DNA from: Rotaria macrura
Taxonomy: Eukaryota > Rotifera > Eurotatoria > Philodinida > Philodinidae
Length of the DNA stretch: 64,000 nt
Reading direction: 5' to 3'
NCBI GenBank assembly: GCA_900239685.1
Contig: OENT01000317.1
Coordinates: 1 to 64,000 of the forward strand
Positions 10,285 through 21,854 of the stretch are shown in pieces. The position numbers and the translations under genes were made by a program. Under the pieces are notes generated by a model. It saw only the letters and a program-made list of their open reading frames with translations. It searched no databases and had not been told where the DNA came from. The stretch's first letter is position 1. Each line of letters starts with the position of its first letter.

Positions 10285-11903
10285 GTTTCATAGGTACGAT
10301 TTGTAATTTAATAGGAACAATTTAAAAATCTGTCTATTGTTTACTTTTATTCTTGATTGACATTAACAAACAAAATCGAACGATCAGATATCATGAAACC
10401 AAAGTTGATCGACAAGTTTCATTTTATGTTGTGTATAGAACATAGATTGTATCAAAACATGAAAGTTATATAATTGAAATGGAATTCATATTGTTATATG
10501 GTTTAATTAGAATAATAAAACACACAGCAGAACAGTAAAAACAAAGAAAAACGAAAAACAAAATATGTGAATTAATATTCACATTGAAGTATCGAAAAGT
10601 ATGCCAATCGGATAATTCCATTATTTTTTAAAGTATGCACTCTTTCTGAAATAAAATATTTAAAAAGAAACTCGAAATATATTAAACAATTATCATTTTG
10701 AAGAAGAAAAAAAAAACTTTTTCTTTTTTTGGTACTTAAGTATCACTTGAATTGTTATGAAATAATAAAATGTTGGTTTTTCTTTTTTTAATCTATTCTG
10801 TCGTATTTTGTAATTCTATTTACGTTGGAAGGATATAAATAGACATAAGACACTCTCGTTTTTCTTTCCTCCGTCGTCTTTGTATTTATGTCTAAATAAT
10901 AAGCTGTTTAGTATTATTATTATTATCATTATTATTATTTATCATATAGGGTTCTTTTCTCCTCAATTTGTTTAGCCATATTATTGAAGCCACAAAAAGT
11001 ACGTTTAGGCAATAAAAAATGATTGATGTAGTGTGGATTGTCGGTCTGTCAAGAGACTAACAACAATCCCTCTCTATCTACGTGGAAAGTTTATTTCATT
11101 AAGATGAATGACAATGAGAATAGTTACATGTCAATTCTTTTTATAATAATTAGTACTTTCAACTCAAGTTTAAAGTCATCCACAACGATTTATATTCATT
11201 TGTATTGAATAAGAAAATGTAAATTCTACTTATTCATAATATGTATTAATTAACATATTCATACATCGTCGAAATTCTTCATGTATTGCTTTTTCTTTTT
11301 GTTCTCGCATACGTCTAAATAAATGAGCCATCGCCCAGTGTACATATAACCTTTTCATTTCGTTTGCTTTTTTCTCTTTTGTCTAGTGTAGAAACAAAAA
11401 CCGAGAATTATGTTGAATAGAAATGATACACACACGCTTATTTTAAGCGCTGTCGTTGTCTTTCTTTGTCATTTCATCTCATAGGATAATGCATACTCAC
11501 ACAACCACACACACACTCACACACACACACATACACACATAGAAATAGCGAAATACAACACGCACAATGCAATGAACGTGAAAGACCGATAGTGCAAAAG
11601 ACACGCCTTTTGTGCAAATAGAACATACAAAAAAAAAGAAGAGAAAAGAGGAAAAAAGAAATCGCTGTACAGAATGTGAAAATTGATTGATGCTTTTACA
11701 TGATCGATTATTTTAGAGGTTTTTCTTTTTCTTTCTTTCTTTTTTCTTTCTTCAAATGCTTGAAGCATTGTGCCTCAACAAAACAAGAGGAAAATTTTCC
11801 AAAAAAAAACACAAAAAAAGTATGAGGAAAAACAAAAAAATCGATCGACAAGTTCCGAAAAAGAATAGAACACAAAAAAAAAGAAAAAAACAGATCCATA
11901 TCA
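10285..11903. other. Intergenic, low-complexity
   Basis: Contains TTA/ATT triplet runs near 10910-10940, a CA-rich microsatellite (about 11500-11545) and A-rich or TTTC-rich tracts (11620-11890). The Lys-rich and Phe-rich ORFs here are products of these tracts. The segment just below 11904 is presumably 3' UTR of the ZNF608/609-like gene. Confidence 0.5.
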
Positions 11904-14900
11904 TCACCGAGACGGATGCAATGAAGATGAATGATGGTATTGTCCGCTGTTGGTTGTACGATTGTTATTTAATGAAAAATCCATTGGTTTTATTGTTGTC
12001 GATGATAGATGAAGTAAATTCTCATTCGGCGATGTTAAAGTATTTATAATTGGTGTTGGAAATTTCGTTTCATTTGTATGATAATGAAATAAACTTGTTG
12101 ACGATGACGATGACTTTGTTGTTGATGAACGACGTCCATCAAGAATATTTTTTACAGCTGAATCACTGGTACCATTCGATGATGGACATATATTGTTACT
12201 GTTCAAACTAAATGAAAATGTAAATAGATTGAAAATATGTATTGTTTTTGTTTTGTTGATGAAATTACCGATTCGGTGTCGTTGATAAATCTTTATTATT
12301 TGATACTGTCGTTGTCGTTAGTGTTTGTGGTTGTATAAATGAACCGAATTGTTGAAAAAGCATTTGTGCTGTCCATGTGGTATTCGAGTTATTTAATCCA
12401 TTAGTATTGTTATTATTTGCGAGAAACGTCGTCGACGACGACGACGACGCTGATGATGATGATGAATGTAAATTATTTCCATTTTCATCAATTTTACCAT
12501 TGGTTGCTGTCAGTAAATTAATGGTTGATGGTGGAAGCATTTGTTCATTTGGTGTTGGATCTTCATCAGATATATCAGAGTAGGCTGGTGAAGATGATGT
12601 TGGTAGTGTTTGTGTTGGTGGTGGTGGTGTCGCAGCTTTATTATTACTAATATTTGTTTCGTCTTGTACGTGTAAGAGGAAATGATCGGCTGATTTTACG
12701 GTATTTTTTATATCGTCATGTTGTTCAAGACGTGTCTGACTATCGACTATACTTGTTTCATTATTAATTAATTTACATCTAATCAAAGAAAGAAAATTTC
12801 TATGTTTCGTTAGACTATTTATTTTACAAGTACACACGAACCTTGTAGAGTTCGGAGATAGTGAAGTTAGTTCTGTATGATTTAGTGGTGATGATAGAAC
12901 AAGTTTCGATGATATTTGTGGACATGGCCAAGATAATGATGAATTTTCAATGGTTTTTATATTGGATGATGAATTTTCAATGGTTTTTATATTGGATGAT
13001 GATGGTGAATTTGATGATGATAGTGTTTGATGCTCAGGTGAACACCGTTTGGATAATGGCGGCGATGAACGACGTACATAATCAGCTACATTAGCTAGAA
13101 TATGTGCTACATCTTCTTCATCGCGTGTATTAGCTTGTGGCGGAACATTTGTTGTTAATTCAAGTTTTTTATGTGCATTACTTAAATGATAACTAAGTGC
13201 TATATTTGACGCAAATCGTTTATGACACTGAGATTCTGAACATGAGATTAATCGTGGTTCCTGATTCGATGATGTATTTGTTGTTGATGTTTCCGATGAA
13301 AAAAATGTTTGATTATTTGTTCGAAATGGGGATGTTAATGGAGACACATTATTTATGGTTTCATCATTAATCGATGTTGTAAGATTACTTAAACGTTTCG
13401 ATTGTCGAGATTTAATATTATTACGAAGTTTACGATCGTCAAGTCCTGCTGATTGAGTATTCGATGATATTTGTTGACACAATGATATGGATTGCTGATT
13501 GAATGAACATCGTGCATTACCACCGGCAGCAGCACCAGTACGTTTCGTTCGACTAGTTTTATTACTACTTCGAGCATCATAATCACTTGTTGGTGATTCA
13601 CATGTTAATCTAATTTTATTATTGAAAGAAAAGAAAAGAATTTCTTTTTTCTTTTTAATATTGACTTTTTATGCTTCGCTTTTACCTCGGGCATGCCCAA
13701 TCTTGTTTAGTTGAATCGAGTAATGTGCCAACATAAGTTTTTCCTCGCCATGTTACATTAACAACGAGTACACCTGAAAAAATACAAATTATAATTCCGT
13801 TATTAACAAGGTTAAGTCTTAAGGCATGTATATATATATATACACACACATATATATATATGTATATATATGTAAAATAGTTAATAAAGCAAAAGAGAGA
13901 AAAAAAATTTCACAAGTGTTGCAAATGAATAATTTATTTCATGTATGAAGTGAGAAAATAGAAATGACTTTATGATTTCTGTTCCTTATCAAAGACGAGG
14001 ATTATGCATAAATATACTCAGTTTCGTTGTTTTATAACAATGAAGTCTTAAACTTCACAAGTTCTATTCTTTTTTTCTTTATTAATATTAAAAGGAATGC
14101 CAAAAAAAAATAGCAAGATGAACATCAACATCTGTCTAGTCTGATTATTTATAGTGGATACGTCATCACATAAGCGCTCATGGATGTCATTAATATGATA
14201 ACATACTACTACTTTTTCTTCTTTTTTTTTTATTTGATTAATATTATTGCTTACCGCTGTCGGTTTCATTCCAAACGATGCCCTCCAAAACGACGCTTGT
14301 ACCCTAGCAGAAAAGAAAAGAAAAAAAAAGAATATATTATTGAGAGGAAATGAGATTTAACGAAAAACAACATACGGGCTCACAAGGACCAAGATGATCA
14401 GGTTCAGTTGCCAAACCGATAGAGACTGTTTCAACGCAAGCATCAACTTTGCTTAATGATGAATGCTTAATGAAAAAACAAGCAAAAGAAACATTGAGAA
14501 TAACGTTTTCATTTTTAATATATATACACATATATATATATATAGGATATATATTGTATTAGATCAATATCATCAACAAACGCTGAATAAATAACAAAAG
14601 AAGGGAAGAAAAAAAAGACGCTCGGAATTTGAAAAAGCTATGGTGAGATCTCAAAGAATATAATTCAAAAACTTAACTTACATTGGAATCATCTCGTTTA
14701 AAACGTTTTGGAAGAGAAATATCTTCCATATTTGCCGTTAAATCATTATTATTATTATCGATCGTTACAGAACGTTTCGTTGCTTGTTGTTGTTTACCAT
14801 TAAATGCAGGTGACGATGGTCGACGTGTAGCTGTTGCATTCGATACAGAAGTACGTTTTAAACGTTGAGTATTCGTTGTCGAACGAGTATTATTATCTTC

Positions 14901-15107
14901 TTCCGACATATATGATGAGGTCGAAATAGAATTATTTTGTTCGTTTTGTTGTTGTTTAGTCGTGTGCCGTTTGATTTTAAGTACGAGCGGTGATGATGAT
15001 GAACTATTGTTCATGTCATTTTCATTTGATATTTGAGTTTGTTGCTGTTGTTGGGATTTCGACGACGATGCTAAGGTTGTTGGACGCTGTTCGATGAGAA
15101 GATTCAT
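11904..15107 (-). CDS. ZNF608/609 (Scribbler/Brakeless)-like protein, copy B, with C2H2 finger
   Basis: Six exons on the minus strand: 14682-15107, 14376-14465, 14255-14303, 13686-13773, 12269-13609, 11904-12207. Splice phases agree and give 765 aa. The conserved core spans exons 3-5: [48 protein letters not shown]. This is the signature of nuclear transcriptional cofactors ZNF608/ZNF609 and fly Scribbler. One C2H2 finger lies at about residues 340-363 (C-x4-C-x12-H-x4-H, in [10 protein letters not shown]...LSNAH). The rest is Ser/Thr/Asn/Gln-rich and disordered. An optional 63-bp intron (12779-12841) keeps frame whether or not it is removed; if spliced, the protein is 744 aa. The start at MNLLIEQ was chosen because the upstream in-frame extension is encoded by a CTT microsatellite. 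It is a tandem paralogue of the gene at 17.4-20.1 kb. Confidence 0.85.
12937..12996 (-). repeat. 30-bp in-frame tandem duplication in a coding exon
   Basis: Two identical 30-bp units encode SNIKTIENS twice in a row in exon 5 of ZNF608/609 copy B. The perfect identity suggests a recent duplication. Confidence 0.85.
13828..13874. repeat. TA/CA microsatellite in intron
   Basis: Alternating (TA)n, ACACAC and TATATG runs in the intron between exons 3 and 4 of ZNF608/609 copy B. Confidence 0.7.
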
Positions 15108-17364
15108 CGCGTGATGACGATGACGAGGCGGCTCATGCTGTTGCCTTACTTGGCCTTTGTATGTGTATGTGTATACGTGTGTGTGTGTGTGTTTGTTGGG
15201 TGGTCCTATAACCGGGCAGAGTGAGAGAGAGAACAATAACAAAAGCAAAGAGGAGAGAGAAAGATGAAGAAGAACAAGAAGAAGAAGAAGAAGAAGAAAA
15301 TAATGCACGTATTGGCAATTAAGGACGGGCTTGGATTAGAAGAAGACGAAGAAGAAAGTCATATTGTGGACTGCTGTTGCTGCTACGATTTATTCCCTTT
15401 CCTTCTTTTTTCTGCTTTCTGTCGACGGGTCAGTCTATTTCACATTTGTGAAGAACAAAGAAAATATTAACATGTCGAGAAAAAGAAGAAAGGACCGTTT
15501 GTCGTTCTGCGCACACACATACTCTCTCTCTCTCTCTCTCTCTTTCTCTTCAGGGCTACATTTTGCTTACACAGAGCGATGATCGTCGTCGTGCGTTTTT
15601 TTTTCTCTTATTCTTTTTCGTCTCCAGAGAAATGAATATGCCGATGCATAGAGAATAGATTTTTTCTTTTCTTTTCTATCGTTCGTTCGATCTCGTCCGA
15701 AGAAAAAGAAAAAAAAAAGAAGAAAAAAAACTGTGGGTCTCTTTCTCACTCGTCTTTCTTCTGATGCCTATCTTACGCGCATACACTCGCGCATTTATGT
15801 TGTTGAAGGAGTTTCGGCCGGGCACACGTTCTTTACTCGTTCGTTTGCTCGCGCTTTCTTCCTTTATATTTTCAGCTAACACGCAAATGGATTCGAGGTC
15901 TACATATGCCATAGTTCTTGCTCTCTTCCGCTTCTTCATCTACTCATTTCCATCTCATCACCGTCATTGTCGACAAGCTGCATTGGATTATGACTGCAAA
16001 TTTGTAACTATATCCTAACTATGATAAGCTCATGTCTATGTATATAAGACCAAAGGAACAACATACAAGTTGCTCTCTCTCCTATTCTCCCTCTTTTTTC
16101 TCCCTCTCGTTTTTCAAGAGATTCTCAAAACATATTGAGAGAAGCCTTATTTTTAATTGACATCTCGATTTCTTTCATTTCAATGAAGCAACTTGGCCAA
16201 TATCGAAAAAAAACTGAATATGATACTGCTTCTGATCTTGTCGTTGTCACAATCAATGTATATGTATATATATATATATATATAGGTACTATGTAAATAT
16301 GTCTATTAGTTGCCGCAGCGACAGCTTGTATGCCGATAATGATGTTTTCGAAACTATACGCTTGCATACATAAAGAGAAAAGAGAAGTGATAGTTTCTAT
16401 TTATGTAACCTTTTCTCTTAGACAAACTATTTGACAGATGAACTTCACATCAATTTTGTTGTCCTCCTAATCATACTTGACAATATGGAAGCAATATCTT
16501 TTATATATTTATGTATATTCAAATATATGTATCGAATTGCTTGACCTCTCATACAAATCGATGTACGATTTTAATGTGAATATATACGTGTGCGATGATT
16601 GTTTGTCACTATTCAATGTAACATTGATAATAATCGAGAAAAAAAAATGTGAAGAACGGAAATTGCATAATGTCAAGAAAATTTCCTATTATGAACAAGC
16701 ACGCACACCTCATTGGCAAAAGAGGTTGGATAATGCGATTGACTTGACTTGCTTGACAGAAGATTAGAATGAAAATAAAAACCTAACTCGATCCACTTGC
16801 ATTTATAATGATGTCATCGTCAACATTCAAAATATTAAAAAATACCCCTTGATTCATCATTATTCTTTTTCATTCTTTTTTCATCGTTATTCACATCAAT
16901 AAAAATGAGTTAAGTGAGCCTGTTGAAGGCTACATACACATTCCTCCTTGTCGTTATTTTATACATATATATATATATATATATTTTCTTTTTTTTCGTG
17001 TTTTTTTTTCTTATTGTTTGCTTGATGATTATACAGAAATAATAATAGTAGTAGTACTAGTAGTAGTAGTAGTAGTAGTAGTAGCAGCAAAGAAAGAAAG
17101 AAAGAAAGAATAAATTTACACAAAGGTTATAGATTTCTTTCTTTGCGAACATAGAACATCCGACTAGAATAGATAAACTGAACGAAAGCATATATACAAC
17201 AACGATAACAAGAACAACAAACAAAGAAAAAGGAACCAAATTTTACTAGACATCAGAGCACCTTGTCACATATGTTATAAAGAGCAAAAAGAAAAGAAAA
17301 AAAAAGAACACATACACACACATACACTCTCATAAGTAATTAAGTATCTGATCAAACACACAAG
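15108..17364. other. Intergenic between tandem paralogues, microsatellite-rich
   Basis: The 5' flank of copy B and 3' flank of copy A. It holds (AAG)n at 15270-15300, (CT)n at about 15519-15548, (TA)n near 16261-16285 and 16966-16984, and (GTA)n at about 17047-17083. No ORF here has a motif. The segment 15108-15310 is probably the 5' UTR of copy B. Confidence 0.5.
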
Positions 17365-20073
17365 CTAGCGTGACGATTTAGATAAAGAGGATGAAGGAGA
17401 AGACGAACAGGCGGATGGAAAACGGGGTGCTGTCAATGGATTAAAGTAAAGCTGTGGAGGCATCGCTAAATAAGACGAAGGAGAAATAGCGGATGATGAT
17501 GTTGGTGATAGTTTATTTTTGTTATTACTACTGTGTAATGATGTTGGTGAGTGATGATGAGGATGAAATGGTGATAAACCGAATGGATTCGGTGGTCCAT
17601 GTAGAAAAGATGGTGGTGGCGGCAGCGGTGGATAATAACTGGATGGATTACCCGGTGGTGAAAAAAGCAAACCATTACTAAATGGATGTGGTGATAATAA
17701 AGACGGTGGTGTTGACAAGGTTTCTTTTGTTTTGGATTTTGATGTTTTACTTGTAAATGATGCTAAAAATGATGGCGTTATGGGCAGTGATGTCGATGAT
17801 AAAGACTTTGACGGTGATGACGCTTGTAAAATTGAATTGTATGAAGTTGATGAGTTTTCTTCTATTTTAATTGCTGTTCTCGAATTCGATAAGTCGATAG
17901 GTATTGATGATGGTGGTTGTGGTGGTGATAGTTGTTGTTGTTGATGTCGAAGCTGTTCAATATTGTTAGCCGTTGGTAAAATAGATTTTTCTTGTATCAA
18001 CGGCGGTGGACTTGATGATGTTGTGCTTGCACCACTTGTTGTTGGACTTACACTTCGACTTGAACAATTATCACCTGTTTCATCATCAACACCATTACGT
18101 ACAAGAGTCTTTTCGCCTGATATTGAATTAGTATCATCTTCATCATTGATGCTTGTTGATGACGATGACTGTGCACCAGAACTATTATCAATAAGTTTTT
18201 CGGTCGTTAAAATTTCGTCCGTACGTGTTGGTGGCGCTTCAGGTATTTTAAATGAATTCGCTTTTGTTGTAGTTGTTGTTGTCGTCGTGGTTGTGGTTAC
18301 ATTGGGTGTTACTGTTGCATATGTACCTCGGCGTTTACCATTGCGTAAAATTCTTTCAGCTGGTTCATTTGTTAGAAGATCATTTGTTGATTGTAAATGT
18401 AGAGCTGAATGTGATGCGGATGAAGATGAGGATGTTGTTGATGATGATGTTAATAAATAATCACGATTATGATTATGATGATGATTATTATGACGATTAT
18501 GTTTTGTTGAACGAACATCAGATTTATAACTTAAAATACAAAAAAAAAACAACAACGATTAATTTTTATTTATAATAAGATTCATCTTTGCCTTTTTTTT
18601 TTATTCTTCTTTCTTTTCATTTTTTTTCTCTTTATTTTAAAGTGGTCTTTTCAAGTGAGACAAAGAGTGCGTTCGAGTAGAGCTCTCAAAAGAACGTCCC
18701 ATAAAGTGAGACTCTTGATGACATACATATTTCTTTTCTCTTCCTTCTATTATTGATTAAAAAGGAATTGCCTTTAAGGCAAGACTACTTACCGAGGTGG
18801 AGCCCAATTTTGTTCAGTTGTATTAAGCAATGCACCAACATAAGTCTTGCCTAAAGCATATTACATTTAATGAAACTTAACATAACAAAAGAAAGTATAT
18901 ATATATATACATACCTCGCCAAGTGATATTAACAACAAGAACACCTATCAAAGCAAAAATGACATTAAAAACTAATGAAAAATATATTTCGTTTTTTTGT
19001 TCATTTATTTACCTTTATCCGTTTCATTCCAAACAATACCTTGAAGAACGACACTAGTACCCGGCTCGCATGAACCAAATGATGATTCATCTGTTACAGA
19101 TGATTGATCAACGGATTTTGATTTTATTTGATCGTTATGATTAGCAGTTGTATTGGTACTATTATTTGGTGATTCGTCATTTGTAATTGTATCATTATTT
19201 GTTGATCGTTGTTTCTTCTTTAAAGAAAAGAAAAAAGAAAAAAAATGGATGAATGAATTAATTGACAGATTTACACATTTATTCTGTCTCTTTAAGATAA
19301 GTGTTGTATGACGATGAATAGCAGACAGACATAGGACAGGACAAGGAAAAGAAGAAATAAAGCAGCTGCGCACACATACAGACATATAGAGCGCGTATGT
19401 ATGTAGGAAGAAAAGTAAATAGGGCGAATGCACACGCATACACGCACACATCAAGATATCATTATCCCTCGAGGATGCCGCACGCGTGAAAGAGAAATAG
19501 AGATTGAATTTCCTTTCTGTCTTTCGCGCTTCAATTGTATTCTATATAATATGTATATATTTTTACCTTTTTCTTACTAACTGATTGTTGTTGTTGTGGC
19601 TGCTGTTGTTGCTGCTTGCTAATATTATTATCATTATCATCATCATTAATATTATTATTATTATTATTATTAATATTATTGTTATTTGCATTTACCATAT
19701 CATCAACAATATTTAGTTTACGTTTACGTGATGAGGATGATGATGATGATGATGATGTTTTCGTTGTTTTTACTTTAAATTCAACAGTTGTTGTTGTTGT
19801 TGTTGTTGTTAACAAAGTTGTATCGTTTTCATTATCAACTGACTTTGATAATTGTTGTTTCATCGTTGTCATTGTATCATTACAATCAATAGATTTCTTT
19901 TGTGTATGATGATTTTTTTTTTCATCTATTTTATCGGGTGATATTGTATTTGCATTAATTAATAGATCACTTTTCGTATTTCGTGGAATAGTTAAACGTA
20001 AACGTTTTGATGAGTCTGCTTGTGATGTTGTTGTAGTTGTTTGGGATGGTGATGAGGAGTTGATCATCATCAT
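17365..20073 (-). CDS. ZNF608/609 (Scribbler/Brakeless)-like protein, copy A, no zinc finger
   Basis: Five exons on the minus strand: 19567-20073, 19013-19217, 18915-18944, 18793-18850, 17365-18529. They total 1965 nt, in frame, for 654 aa. The core is [22 protein letters not shown], then [19 protein letters not shown] and NWAPPR, matching the ZNF608/ZNF609/Scribbler corepressor family and copy B. The N-terminus has LRLTIPR, poly-Thr and poly-Ser runs, a basic SRKRKLN stretch and poly-Asn/Gln. The C-terminal exon is Ser/Pro/His-rich with IDLS and PP motifs. No Cys/His pair that could form a C2H2 finger is present. It has an intron inside WRG|KTYVG that copy B lacks, and lacks copy B's intron at CEP|GTS. 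The start is the first of three consecutive Met codons; upstream in-frame codons come from a GA/CT repeat. Confidence 0.85.
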
Positions 20074-20176
20074 ATTAGATAAGAAATAAATGTCATCTAA
20101 AAAGTAGTGTAAGACAAACGTAGGCACAAAACATATGATAAGAGACGAAAGCGCAAGCGTGTGAGAGAGAGGGCGA

Positions 20177-20212
<36 letters not shown>

Positions 20213-21066
20213 AAGGAAGCCTCTCTCAACATACACATATAGACAATAGCAGCTGGACTTTTCATGCTGACTTGCTTACACATATACGCTGCAAATGATT
20301 GCCTTTGCTTTCTCTTCTCTCTGTATTACTCCCTTCCTCCCTCTCTCTCGTTCGCCGCCACCAATGCAAAAGAATAGCCACTTCACGAGCGCGCGCACAC
20401 ACACACACTCTGCTCTCTCTCCTCTTTCCTCTAACACAAACATAATTTATAGATCTACTCGCTCCTTGCGCGTTGTGTTTCTTTCTCTTCTACACGTATT
20501 TAACGCTTGTCGAACACTTGAGTGTGTACAATTACAGATTCGCTAGGACCTCTCGCTCATCGTGTGATAACACATATACGTGCATTTATGTATATAAATA
20601 TATACATGTACGATGAACTCTCTCGCTCCTCCTCCTTCTGTTCGTTCATTCATTCATTACAGCAATCAATGCCTGCAGACGTACAGCATAGGCAATAGAA
20701 ATTGCAAAAGGGAAAGGAGGAACACGAAGAAAAAAAATCATCAAACGACGCGAATGATTAGAATAACAATCGACATCAAGTGCGTGTGTACGACAGGAGA
20801 CAGACGGCGGATGAACGATGGGGAATTCACTTAGCACGGAGGAGTGAACAAGCTAGAAAGAACACCCTCTTCTTTTCTGTGTCTCGATTAGCAAGCTCTG
20901 TTGCCAGAAGGCATAAAGTGACAGCTTCAATGCTAGTAGACATTTTAAATCATCGAACAAATATTGAATTTCAATCTTACCCCTTTCTTTTTTCTATCGC
21001 CTCTAGAGAACAATATGTATTACTCTTCTCATCCTAAGCTTTACGCTTATTAACGTATGTGAAAGT

Positions 21067-21102
21067 ATATACATGCATATATATATATATATGCATGTAT
21101 AT
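21067..21102. repeat. 36-nt perfect palindrome (TA-centred hairpin)
   Basis: ATATACATGCATAT and its exact reverse complement flank a short TA run. It is one of several CATG-flanked (TA)n palindromes in this desert. Confidence 0.75.
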
Positions 21103-21819
21103 GTGTATATATATATAAATGTCAACGGAGAGCACACAAGCCTCTATCTATAAATCAAGGTGAGATTGAAAAAGACGACTGATAGCTAGCTAGATCGGTG
21201 AGGTGTATAATGATTGTTGCCGTTTTGAGCGACAAATTGTAAGCGCATACATGCATATATGGATGTATTTCTTTCCATGCCCACATATATATGTATATTC
21301 ACTCATCAGTACAAATATGACGAAAACAATATCGACCACGATTGTCACCGATTGAATCACAAAATTGAATGGATTAGCTTTAATAGTAGTTGTAGTACTA
21401 GCGCCTCTCGTGATATTTCATTCTTTTCTGGTGTTGTGCGATTTTCGCATAGGCACGATAAATTGGTTGATTAAATATTGACTATGCACACATGGATGAG
21501 AGAAGAAGAGAAAGAAAGATGATGGCAGCATGACAACGAACACGAGAAGTCACTATGCCGCAGGGAGGTTTCTCTCGAACTCAGCAACAAACATCATACA
21601 TGCCGATGTTGTTGATCTTTTGATGTCGATGACACTCACACACGCTTGCACACTAATTACGATAGTCTTCCGCAGTAAACAAACTGCTTTCATTCTCTTA
21701 TTCACTCGCTTATTCTATCGAACAATGACTAACACCACTCTTCCGCTCGGCACAGCACACATACTGTTATTCTCCTAGTCATGCGCTTACATTCATTTAT
21801 TCGCCCAATCTTAAATGAC

Positions 21820-21854
<35 letters not shown>

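Noticed and set aside
11756..12049. Plus-strand Lys-rich ORF
   Set aside because: Composed of A-rich tracts and antisense of the terminal exon of copy B.
15108..15308. In-frame N-terminal extension of ZNF608/609 copy B with a very hydrophobic Leu/Ser leader
   Set aside because: It is encoded by a CTT/AAG microsatellite and flanking repeats. The downstream Met at 15107 starts a more protein-like sequence.
17963..18460. Plus-strand 165-aa ORF
   Set aside because: It is the antisense of the Ser/Thr-rich last exon of copy A. Long Val and Asp runs are the mirror of triplet repeats.
20074..20283. N-terminal extension of copy A rich in LSLSLS
   Set aside because: It is a translation of a (GA)n/(CT)n repeat. 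Three consecutive Met codons downstream are a better start.
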